A DNA stretch of 27,362 nucleotides from Spirogloea muscicola (Eukaryota > Streptophyta > Zygnematophyceae > Spirogloeales > Spirogloeaceae), in NCBI GenBank assembly GCA_009602725.1, contig WELB01000083.1, forward strand, positions 286,577 to 313,938, written 5' to 3'. How positions within the stretch are numbered: position 1 is the first letter of the stretch; each line of letters opens with the position of its first letter. This document shows positions 1 through 9,769 of the stretch, in pieces. The translations under genes and the position numbers were made by a program. The notes beneath the pieces were generated by a model. That model saw nothing but the letters and a program-made list of their open reading frames with translations, ran no database searches and had not been told where the DNA came from.

Positions 1-3000
1 CCGGCGGCGGCGCGGCGGCGGGCCTGGCTCTCGTTAGCGTTGGGCTGAGCGTCGGCCTTGGGCTGGGCGCCGTCTCGGCCGCCGCCATTGCCGCCGCCGC
101 CGCCGGCAATGGCGGCCTGGAGGGCCTTGTCACCGCAGCAAAGGACGCGTGGGATGTCGGAAGTGAGTCGCCCCGCCTCCGCCGCCGCCGCCGTACTGGC
201 GCTGGCCGGCCGGCGGCTGCCAGGCCAGGTTCTCACTGCCGCCAGTCTCCTCTCCTTCCCTCCTCTCGCCTTGCCAGACAAAGACATCACCCGGCTGGCC
301 CACGTCCAGACGCCGTTCAACGACATCCAGGTCCAGGCAGTCCAGCACCCTAAACCCTAAACCCTACACCCTTATTTCCTCAAACTCTAAACCCTAAACC
401 CTACACCGTTACCATACCACCACCAAGTACCAGATACTGTATCTGCACGCCAGTTGAATATCAGAATCTGAATTTCTCAGAATCAGGATCCACAGCCCTA
501 AACCCTAAACCCTAAGCCCCTGAATGTCTAACCTAACCCCTACACCCTGATTCCATAAACCCTAAGTTAAGCTAAGTAGTCAACCCTCCTGCTCCCTGAT
601 TCCTTCAGCAAGCATGCACAAGAGAAGGAGAGACAGACCTTGAAGCTCGACTCCTGAATGTTGCACTGACGGTCCTGAGGCCGGCGCCGGCGGTGGGGGC
701 GGGCAGGTCATCGAGTACCGGCGCTCCGCACATCATAGCCTGGCTGGCGCCACCGTGCTGCTGCTTGACAAGAGCAGCAACATCCACAGCCTGTACTACC
801 GCTACAAGGCCCGCCGCCTGACGCCTTAGCCCTTTCCCTTGACCAATGGGTCCTCATGTTATTCTTGACTTCACAGGATGCAGTTATTGATTATGTCCAC
901 AGCTGAGACCTCAGCAGTAAATGACTGGTTGACAAACCCGGCGCTCTGCAAGTGAAGCAGCAATCTCCATGGCCCTAGTTAGACACAACCACTTGCAGAA
1001 TTTTGGCTCTCTCGCTGATCTCAAAACCACCCCACCTATCTACAGACTCCAGTAGTCTCTCAGGCCTTCATTCTACATCCTCAGATCGCATCTTTCGTGG
1101 GGGTGGCCCCCTGAGCACTGGTCCCAAAGCCCGATATCATTTTCTATAATTGAAGCACTTCTGCCCTTGTTTTGCACATGCTCAACTTGTGCCACTCATA
1201 GCCGCGTCGTCAAAGGATGGGGGCCGGCGGTGTCAACAGTGTGTGTAGATAGTCACTAGCTTTGCCCCCAGCTTGCACACTGACGCTGCTGGTGTTGCCT
1301 GCTGGGCCTGGTGGCGGCCGTGCTTGCAGCCGCACGTCTGGACCGCGTCCTACTATGACCTCTTCGTGACCTTGCCTCCCATTCTCCCAGGTGCGAACAC
1401 ATTCTCAGTTTCTAGACTTACTCGAAGGCCTTGTACTCCACGACCTTAGCCGTATGTATTCTGAATCATTCTTTCAGAAACCTTATATTTGTCATGCAAA
1501 AGTATGCATTGGCTTCTGGACCTGGTTGACGTGCCCTTATGTCCTTATTAAATCGTCGCCTAAGCACGTATACTTTCGGGCTGATTGCCAAGCCTTTTGA
1601 CTTCAAGCTTGTCAAAATCTGCTCACACTGAACCTTCTCCTTGTAAGGTCTAGCCTCAGCTAGGCCTTACAATTTGTCAATTTCGGTCACCCCTTAATGG
1701 CAATCCTGCCCACCACAACCAGAGTGGCAAGCATGAAGCGGCCTGCCTGGCTGCCATGCCTCACAACGGAGCTAGGTTGCTATGGTCCTTGTTGGCAGCA
1801 CTGACACCGAGACCTCCGCCTTGACAGAGGGCCCGCTTGCCATCCTCGGCCTTGGCGCAGGCACCGGCGCGAGGTTTGTGTCGGCGCACCAGGAATCAAC
1901 TTCCTCACCAGTGTTGCCTAAACACATAGTTCCAATTAGAAGACGACATCCAGCTCGCCACCCACATCAATCTGAACGCTTCATCTTTGCAAAGCGGAGC
2001 GCGTCTATGCAGAGTGATCCAGAGCGAGTGGCCTGAGGTGGACATGCACGCATGGGAGCTGGACCCGGAGGTCGTGGCGGTGGCGCGCCGCCACTTTGAC
2101 CTCGGCGACCTGGAGCACCCTGAGCACCGCGCTTGCTACAGCGGCTTCATGAAGGACGCCGCTGCTGCCAAGCCATCTACGGGCAGCAGCTGCCCTACCC
2201 AGGACGGCAAGAAGCTGGGCCGGCTGGTAGTGCATGTGGGCGATGCACTCGCTGATGACGCGGCCCTCGAGGGTGGCTTCGCCGGCATCATCGTCGACCT
2301 GTTCGCAAAGGGCGTTGTCATCCCGCCACTGCAGGAGGCGTCGACTTGGCGCGCCATTAAGGCCAAGCTGCGGGTAATGTTAATGTTATCGCAAATTTTT
2401 TGCTAACTCTGAGAGGAACTGTTATCTGCTTCATGCTCTAAACTTTGGACATTGACCTTGTTCCTAGATTTGGGTTTCAAGCGCAAGCTGAACCTAGACC
2501 TTACTCCTACTCTAGAACCTGTAGTCACGTCGGAACCTGAGCACCATACATTAGTGTGTAGCTGCCGGTATAGCGCCAAGGCTCGCTTGCTCGCCTGCGA
2601 GAGTTTAAGTCATGTTGCCAACGCCAAGTAATGAGGTGCTCTCGGACTGCACAGCCGGGAGGGCGCGTGCTCGCAAACATCGGCGGCGCATGCGTGTTGC
2701 CGGAGACTGGCGACTCTGCAGGCGGCCAAGTCATCATGACCAAGACCCTTGCAGCGATGGGCGGTGAGCAGTTGTGGCAAGCTATGCGAGCTCACGATGA
2801 AGCAAGCCTATGGCTTTGTGTCAGGAGATCTAAGTTTCTGACGCTGCAGAAGCTGGGAGTCTATGCCATGAGACGCACTCTTGCTAGATTTGGACACAAT
2901 TGTGCAAGTCAAATCGGGTTAGGGGTTTAGGAATTAAAGTTTAGGGTTTAGAACTCAGGGGTTTAGGGGTTTGTGACCACTATACCTAGACATTCCTGCA

Positions 3001-3222
3001 TTGCCTGGACCATTTGAACCCTGCATTGCACTGGTGCCAACAGAGGTGTTCCCAGGGCAGCTTTGGCGTATTGACCTGGAGGAAAACGGCGAGGCGAGCA
3101 ATACCATGGCGCTCACTGGCCCAGCCATTGATTTCCGGTCTTGGCGAGCTGCCGTGCCCCCAATCGCCGAGGACACGCTGCAGTACTGGGAGCGCGTCCC
3201 TGTCGGCACATCACTTCTGTAA
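1..3222 (+). CDS. Spermidine-synthase-like SAM-dependent methyltransferase (5' partial)
   Basis: Exons: 1-162 (open at the window edge, first full codon at 3), 278-330, 707 to 808 or 823, 1330-1390, 1828-1873, 1995-2373, 2655-2763, 2990-3222 (TAA stop). All phases join, giving roughly 380 residues in the window. The first exon is Ala/Gly/Leu-rich and hydrophobic, which suggests a transit peptide or membrane segment. It is followed by TPFNDIQVIEYRRS and VLLLDKSSNIHSLYY, typical of plant spermidine-synthase-like proteins. SAM-site motifs are clear: ILGLGAGTGA (Gly-rich motif I), HAWELDPEVV (acidic ribose-binding motif) and HVGDALAD, then IIVDLFAKG and GGRVLANIGGACV. The fold is that of spermidine synthases, but the plant group is of unknown substrate and I see no proof of polyamine activity. 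The 3' end converges on the SR gene 246 bp away. The third exon lacks a good GT donor (see findings). Confidence 0.85.
348..406 (+). repeat. Telomere-like CCCTAAA tract in methyltransferase intron
   Basis: Several perfect and degenerate CCCTAAA units lie in the intron 331-706. A second short tract follows at about 496-520. They are short, degenerate and flanked by coding exons, so they are interstitial and not a chromosome end. Confidence 0.85.
1641..1672. repeat. 13-bp inverted repeat in methyltransferase intron
   Basis: Arms 1641-1653 (TTGTAAGGTCTAG) and 1660-1672 (CTAGGCCTTACAA) pair around a 6-nt loop. The one T/C mismatch becomes a G-U wobble in the RNA. It sits in the intron 1391-1827, and no function is evident. 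Confidence 0.7.
2915..2972 (-). repeat. Telomere-like TTTAGGG tract in last methyltransferase intron
   Basis: Degenerate TTTAGGG units occur in the intron 2764-2989, in the opposite orientation to the tract in the second intron of the same gene. Confidence 0.75.
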
Positions 3223-3468
3223 CATGGAGAGCAAGCAGGGCCTAGGGTAGTGCGGCGCCATATGCACCGCCAGGGTGAAGGCTCGACAACTTGAACAGGC
3301 TTTCCTTCCTTTTGTCACAAGCTTTGGCAAGTGTAGCAACTGTTGGCAATTTAAAGTCTTGCACTCAGCCCTGAAAACATTCTATGGCAGCAACTTTCGA
3401 GCAGACTGCCAAAGGACTTGCTTTTGGTCACAAGAACATAATTTGCCCGACAAGCTTCACTATCGTAC
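3223..3468. other. Convergent intergenic region
   Basis: This is 246 bp between the stop codons of the methyltransferase (+) and the SR factor (-). The 3' UTRs of both genes must lie here or overlap. No coding exon or strong terminator-like structure is recognisable. Confidence 0.6.
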
Positions 3469-5697
3469 TCAACGGTGGCGGTCATATGGCTTGTAGTCTG
3501 GCGACCGGCTCCGCTGCCGGCGAGGAGGCGATGCGCTGCAGTCAAAAGTAGTTATAGTCATTTCCAGCATCCATTGCCATCAATGCAGGTGCAGTACTAG
3601 CTGTAAAGAAGCACACGGCAGTTTCATACTGTTGGGGCCCCGATTAAGAAGCACAAGCTTATCATATAAGAACTCTGCACTTGAGCTGTGAGTAGCATCC
3701 CCGTGTATTTGTGGTCTGCATGATCACATATCAGTAGCATCAATACCACTCACCTTCGGTAGCGGCTATACACAGGGCTGCGATCACGGTCACGCCCTCT
3801 TGGTGGCGAGCTGTCACCTGCTTCTCTGTCATAACCTGCGGCTGCAGTGCCAACCTCCCTGGCAGCATATTCCACAGTCACAACCCTCCCCTCCAGCTCC
3901 CTGAGAGCCCAGAGCCACATGATTACATCATCAGGGGCTACTTGAGCAGTTGTGTAAGTCTTGCAAATAGCAAACCAAGAGACAATCTATAGACAATCTC
4001 AGCAAGCTTCCACCTTCCAGAGGAGACAAGTTAAGAGACAAGATACTGAACGTAGGACAACGCTAGGCTGTCCCCCTGTCCCACTCATGGCTCCATGTAT
4101 TGCCACCTTGACAAATATACTACTTCTGATAACAAGCTTCATGTTCTCATGTTCATATAATGTCCTTGGCAGTGGCTTAGTCATGTCAGTACAAGTGTCT
4201 AAGAACCATGCTTACATGTTATTTGTCTCCTCCAAGGCCCTTGTTGCCTCGTCCTGGTTCTCATATTGGACAAAAGCAAAATTCTTACGGATCTGAGCAC
4301 GAACGAGCTTGCCAAAGCGTTCAAATATCCTCTCCAGGTCGCGCACACGAGTGTTGATAGGATCAAAGTTGACCACAAAGAGAGTCTTGGATGGCTGTGC
4401 CTTGGTCATTCTCCTCCGCTCCTCCTCCCGTCGCTTAATTGCGCTGTCGCTTTGCTGTTTCATGCAGTCACAAGACAAGACAGAAGAGAATGAGAGCTGA
4501 ACCTGTCCAAGCCATATCAGCTCTCTGAACAACAGCCACACTGTTGTCTTAGGATAACAACCTGACCTTGCAAAGCCTCAGGGGCATAAATTGCCACAAC
4601 AAACCTTTTTAGCATTATTCATCTAATAGGGTGACTGTCACAATGGCCAAAGTCCCAATGGCAGGCTGTAAACCTGGGGATCTTTCTGAGAAAGCTGTGA
4701 GCAGGGCTTTGGTTGTCTGGAAAGTTCGCTAACGGAGTAAACTGGCTGCAAAGAGGTACTGATTGCAGGTAAGTCACCTTCGCCCACTCCACACACAGAC
4801 GACGCCGCTGGCGGCCAAATTCAGAACGATCCAGGGCTCGAATCGCGTCCTCTCCATCCCTATCATCCTCCATGTAGACAAATGCGAAGCCTGCAACAAG
4901 AAGAACTTGTAAATTCATACGCTACTTCGTCTAAGCTGAAGTTGACCAACCCTTGTCAACGTCAGCCAGCGGTTCTCAGCACGCGGTAAAGTCAGGTTCC
5001 TCGTCAGAGCTCCACGATAGCCGAATGTGCAGGGAAATCCTGCCAACCCTGCACATCCTTGACATGCCACTACCAGCGACGGCTTGCAATACCTGTCTGG
5101 CGACGGAGGCCAGGCTACGTTGTGCGGATGTCATGATGTGAGCAGGTTGTCAGGACGACGTCACAGAAAGGTTGGACGGTTGGGAGAAGGTTGACACAGG
5201 TGGTTGCTTGCGAACGGAACGAGCGAGCGATGACCGAAGGATGCGGGCGATGACCGACGGATGGATTGATGACAGGAAGGAGCACCGCCGTCGCCAGCGT
5301 GCCGACGAAGCGATGACCGGAGGCATGACATCATTGTGGAAGCTCTAGATAGTGGTGGCACCCTTGGGGCTGGACTCCAGCACCGTACACGCGACCTCTA
5401 CTGCCGCCACAGCACCCCCGTGCCTCAGCTCGCCGAGTCCAGGACAGCCCGGGCCGCCATGATGGGACGCCGCCGGCAGCAACGACGAGCAGCGGCTCGG
5501 TAGGCCAAGGGCGAGGCGGCAATGGGGGGGGCCAGGGCTCGCCGCAGCGGCGGCCGGGGCTCGCACGCACCGGTCTTCATGTCCACCTTCTCGACGCGGC
5601 CGTACTTGCGGAAGAGGCGCTCAATCTCCGACGGCCGCGCGTCGTACTCGAAGTTGCCGCAATAGATTGGCTTGATCGGCGGCGGCTGCGGGGCCAT
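3469..5697 (-). CDS. RS-subfamily SR splicing factor (two RRMs)
   Basis: A complete gene of 230 aa. Exons on the minus strand: 5697-5571, 4890-4778, 4454-4216, 3900-3754, 3535-3469 (TGA). It belongs to the plant-specific RS group (RS31/RS40-like), nuclear pre-mRNA splicing regulators. RRM1 has RNP2 IYCGNF at residues 11-16 and RNP1 GFAFVYM at 43-49, and ends [12 protein letters not shown]2 has RNP2 LFVVNF at 105-110 and RNP1 KNFAFVQY at 137-144, and ends RVVTVEYA. These are the hallmarks of the group. The C-terminal arginine/serine tail is short, with RDRDRSP and RSRSP only, shorter than I recall for land-plant members. The ATG at 5697 is the first in-frame ATG; the reading frame runs upstream through poly-Ala but starts there with TTG. 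The first intron is 680 nt, where plant SR genes often carry regulatory alternative splicing (inference). The gene is divergent from the SDR gene. Confidence 0.93.
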
Positions 5698-5792
5698 AGT
5701 TGCGGCGCCGACGACGCGCTCACCGAGCCTGCCTGCCTGCTTACTCTCCCCTCTTGCCAATCCCCGTTCCTCCGCCGCTGCAGCCGCGGATC

Positions 5793-5823
<31 letters not shown>

Positions 5824-6105
5824 TGCCGCCGCCACCTGCGCAGGACCACAACTTGCGCCTCCTGTACCTGGGGTTTGAAAGCTGAAGTGGGGCTGCAAGA
5901 ATCAGGCGTCCAGCGGATTATTGTGCGAGTAGCAGGGCAAATACATGTCAGTGCTTACCAAAGAGGGCCTATATCGGACCAGGCAAATGGAACAACACTG
6001 CATAATACTACAGGTATCAGATCTCTACCGAGCCCCTCCGGCAAGGCTGGGGCAACTCCGCCATTCCAGTCCAACGGCTGACTCTTCGCCAGCCCCGCGC
6101 TGGCC
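5698..6105. promoter_or_regulatory. Shared divergent promoter region, SR factor / SDR protein
   Basis: This is 408 bp between two divergent start codons, so both promoters and 5' UTRs probably lie here. It contains a CCG-trinucleotide run at about 5796-5834. I recognise no TATA box or other core element, so the call rests on gene arrangement alone. Confidence 0.5.
5796..5834. repeat. (CCG)n tract upstream of SR gene
   Basis: A near-perfect CCG trinucleotide run. On the minus strand it would encode poly-Ala upstream of the SR start, but that frame has no ATG, so it is most likely 5' UTR. Confidence 0.8.
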
Positions 6106-9099
6106 ATGCTCGCGGCGCGCCTCCCGTGCGGCGGCGGCGGCTGCGCCGCCGCCGCCGCCGCCGCCGCAGGCCCCAGAATGGCAGTCTCTCAGCTCGGCTG
6201 CAATGCCAGGCGGGGCTTAGAGGCGGCGGCGGCGGCTGGGACAAGTGCGGCACTCGCAAATCCGGCGCCGCGGCGGCGTGCGGCGGCGCCGCCGAGGGCC
6301 AGGCGCGGCGACGGCGGCGTGTCGTTTGGCGACCGGCTTCTGGATTACATCGAAGGTGAGGCCCCCACGGGGCTCAGGCACCGCCGTGGTCTCCGCCGCT
6401 GCCACCGACGCCAGTGCCGAGCCGCCAGAGAGGGTCTTGGAGCCTCATGGCGCCGCAATGGCCGTCTCACAGGCGGCCCGAAGCTGCGCAAATGGTACGG
6501 CGCGCCCGATCAACTGCTCCGCGACGGTGGCGAGCAACGCGGAGACAGTGACGCCGACGAGGAGGAAGACCTCGACCTCTCAAGAGGTCACAGCCTTGAG
6601 CCTCCATTGCATTCCCTGATGCCCATCAGCCGCCGCCAATGCGGGCAATACTACCATATAGAGCCGGACCCCAAGGAGAAGGTGTCTGGTTGTACAGCCT
6701 AAGCTACAGTCAGTGTCCTGGTGTGCTCTTCAATGACAACTGGAAAGGCTCGGCCCTCACTTTACTCAAGTATTTCGTCGGGCCGGCGGTCCTGGGCCCG
6801 CAACTGGCCCTGCAGGTGGTGACGAAAGGACTGCGGTGCTGGTCTGTGACGCCGACAGCGAGACCGGGCAGGTGTGACCACCCTGGCCCGACGCACACTC
6901 TGGTCAGCCCGTTGCTCTATGCCTCCACACCACAGCCCAGCAATGTTGACGTTTCTGAGACAATTAGCCGTGTAGCTGGATGTCTAGGCACAGCTTGCTA
7001 TACTTCCTGGTAGGCATTTGATAACGTGCAAAGGGTCTGGCAACCAGCTTCCTTGCTCCGATTCAGTATAAGGTGATGCTTTGGGATTGCCAGCGAAGCA
7101 ATCTTGCGGCATTGTCCTGGTGGATCTCCTGGGCTAGCCCGTTTGCTCATCACCCTGCTGCTCTTCTGTGCTGCGGTGGTTACCAGCTGGTCGTGCTGGC
7201 GCTCATTCTGCAGAGGGAGCGCATCCGGGCATTGGTGAAGAGCGTCAAATCTGCTGAGAGCGCATTTGGGCCGTACGTTGAGGTGCACACAAATTGCTAC
7301 TCTTGTGCTGCCTTGCACCAAGAGCAGTAATGCAGCTCACAGGAAAGACTACATTCGCTCATTGTCTGTACGGCCTGCGCCTGAAGCTTGAGATTATACC
7401 CATGCCTACATGCTTCTACCCTGCGCGTGACGCGATAGTCCTAACATTGGAACCTTTGAAGTTGAATTGCTACCTGTGATCAGCTGTCTGGCGCATGGTT
7501 CTTCATGAGCTAAGAACACTCCTGCTTGAAGCCAGGCTGTTGAGGGCACAGTTGACGATCCTGCGAGCGTGGACAAGGGGCTACGAGGCACCAGAGCGGT
7601 CATCTGTCCTGCCAAGGTACCATATAGTGACAATGCCCAAGCGAGAATAGTAGGCCCTGACCTATTGCTCCACCGCAGACCTGCCAAAATCGTCCACCCA
7701 ATTGCTGCTGACACTTAAAAGCCTAGAGCGACCTAACAAAGGGCATCTAGGAGCAGACTTGTGCCTCTGCAGCATATAATATCCTGTACAATGCATGAAG
7801 TGTTGTCTAAGCTTGTGCCATGTCACTTGCACCCTGTGAGCATCCTTCCTCATCTTGGGCATGAAGTTGCAGCAGACGGGACCAGGCCGATGAGCGCATG
7901 CTGATGGCCCGGTGCTGACATGTGCCATGGACTCTCGCTCGGCTGTGCTATCACCAGCTCGGCGTTGTCGCATCAAGAGCCAAGGCCCGGGGAGTGCAGC
8001 ACCTCGTATACCTGTCACAGGCAAAAGCTCAACTCTCACATCTTCTACACCCCCCATTTCATTTAAGAAGTTGACTTCCATTACCCCAGCCCCAGTACTT
8101 TACTCGCAGATGGAATAGTTACAGAAATTCTGCCACCTTGAAGTCCAAGCAGGTATGCTGAGACAATTGCGCTACTTTCATCCACCCATCTGAATCTTGC
8201 AACAGTGTTCACTCAATTTTACCTTGAGGCTTCATTGACATTTGACACCTCTCTTATGGGCAAGTGATTATTTGCAGGTTGGCGTGTCCCGGAAGGCAGG
8301 CAGGGGCATTTTTGCTGGCTTATCATTGAGGCAGCATGAGGCTGACGAGGAAGCGGTCCTCAAAGCTGACCTGCCTGTTACAATCATCCGGGCAGGCCGG
8401 TTGCAGGACGAGCCAGGCGGGCAACGAGGCCTCAGGCTTGGCCAGGTCTGCCGTGACTGAATTATTGGAGGGACACTGACTTTGCTCCTCCTTGCCTCGT
8501 CCTGCTGCTTGCAACCCTTGCCTGATGTTAGTCCATGCTACTTGCTATTTCATGCTGTCTCATGCCACCTTAAACGTATGTCGGCTTAGTCAATCAGACT
8601 GGTGAGAGTGTGTTCATTACACCTTGCTCAGTGAAACTTCAACTCAAGGAGCCTGTGTCATAGGGAGATGAGCTGAGGGGATCCATCAGCCGGGAGGATG
8701 CCGCCAACCTGTGTGTCAAGGCACTTGACTTCACCCCGCAGCAGTCTTTTGTTTTTGAGGTAGCTCCCTCAGATACAGTGTACCATAAGCACTTCTGTCC
8801 CTTGTATTGTAAGTTGCTGGGGCTCAAATTGTGCTGGTTCTCTCACAGCCATTGCCGTACTTTGGAGGAGCTGTTTTCTTCTGTGACGCAAGCCCACTTT
8901 GAAGCACTATAGATGTACATAAGTGGTTGCTCATAAGGCTACCATTTTCCGAATGACCTCTTCAACTCCACCCGCAGAAATGCCTCAGCAACTGTGTCAG
9001 GTCATGCAGGCTATCAACAGCGACGAGGGAAGTGGCGACTGGCCCGAGTTGTTTGCTTCACTGAAGGAGTCGACAGTAGCGGCAACCAGCCCCACATAA
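6106..9099 (+). CDS. Atypical SDR / NmrA-like NAD(P)-binding Rossmann protein
   Basis: A complete gene of 340 aa. Exons: 6106-6355, 6473-6586, 6816-6871, 7187-7282, 7536-7616, 7958-8020, 8278-8445, 8664-8759, 9001-9099 (TAA). All phases join. The first ~80 residues are Ala/Arg/Gly-rich and look like a plastid transit peptide (inference). Next come KLRKWYGAPDQLL and an acidic linker. The Rossmann core starts with AVLVCDADSETGQLVVLAL, then RIRALVKSVKSAESAFGPYVE, GTRAVICPAK, GVQHLVYLSQ, and DLPVTIIRAGRLQDEPGG, followed by ISREDAANLCVKAL and a C-terminal GDWPELFASLKES. This order matches plant NAD(P)-binding Rossmann proteins of unknown substrate. The usual GxxGxxG loop is degenerate, so catalysis is doubtful. 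The intron 8021-8277 appears to use a GC donor. Confidence 0.85.
6130..6156. repeat. GC-only inverted repeat just after SDR start codon
   Basis: (GGC)4 at 6130-6141 pairs perfectly with (GCC)4 at 6145-6156 around the 3-nt loop TGC, within codons 9-17. It encodes Gly then Ala runs. Confidence 0.85.
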
Positions 9100-9769
9100 C
9101 CATGTACCTGTACACTGAGAGTGTTCCTTCTGCAAAGCATAGTTGACTGGTCAAAATAGTGCAGTAGCCACACATAGTCAGCTTCTGCAAGTTGACGCAT
9201 ATGTTGGACAGAGAAGAAGCCTTAAGTAAAATGGGCGATGGCTGTTGGAAGGCCAGGCTCAAAGAATACATAAGCACCAATGAAGACGATATCGAAAGGG
9301 TTCACAAAGAGCCACTTGCTTGCATGTCGAAACACACTTGATGCAAAGGAGGCCCGCTTGGCTTGCTGACGGTCAGCGTCATCTGGCAGAAGGATGTTGA
9401 GGTGCGCTTGTGATTTGAGCTTGAGCATGCACGCGAATGTGTTGAACTAAGATGACAAGTCATTGCTGAATCTAAATGTCATCAGCTGAAGCTTTGGCAA
9501 TGCTGCACAGGAATTATCCATTGGACCGCGCTCATTCAGGTGATGGTACACGGCACTGCTCATCCATGTTTTGTGCAGGAGCATGCAAAGAGCATTGCTT
9601 CAAGTGATGGCCCTTAGGGGATGAAAGCGAGGAGGCAGCAGTAGATGCAAGGGGCAATTGGAGACAATATCTTACATACTTGAGATACGTATGCAATGAC
9701 ACAAACATGCCTAGAATTCTGAGCATGCTGGTCCAAGAAAAACACTTCAGGTGATTGACATTGGACACA
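9100..9769. other. Convergent intergenic region, SDR / NOP14
   Basis: This is 670 bp between two facing stop codons. It contains the 3' UTRs and one coding-like minus-strand ORF (separate entry). No RNA gene or repeat is recognisable. Confidence 0.6.
9222..9446 (-). CDS. Possible orphan terminal exon, unknown protein
   Basis: A minus-strand open frame that begins right after a plausible acceptor (CATCTTAG) and ends at a TAA. It encodes about 74 residues with protein-like composition, including HLNILLPDDADRQQAK and a hydrophobic end with FDIVFIGAYVFFEPG. I do not recognise the family. No upstream exon was found between it and the NOP14 stop at 9770. It could be a relic, an alternative 3' exon of NOP14, or chance. 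Confidence 0.25.
   Translation of the reverse strand, partial: FNTFACMLKLKSQAHLNILLPDDADRQQAKRASFASSVFRHASKWLFVNPFDIVFIGAYVFFEPGLPTAIAHFT

Noticed and set aside
348-520. Chromosome end
   Set aside because: The telomere-like units are few, degenerate and enclosed by exons of one gene, so they are interstitial.
4830-4860. Possible tRNA T-arm (GCTCGAATCGC)
   Set aside because: It lies inside the RRM1 coding exon and has no matching acceptor, D or anticodon arms.
5225-5330. Repeated GCGATGACCG boxes
   Set aside because: Three short copies in the first SR intron; too few and too short to call an operator or array.
5425-5898. N-terminal extension of the SR factor through poly-Ala
   Set aside because: The frame begins with TTG, has no ATG before 5697, and runs past the donor; family members start just before the IYCGNF motif.
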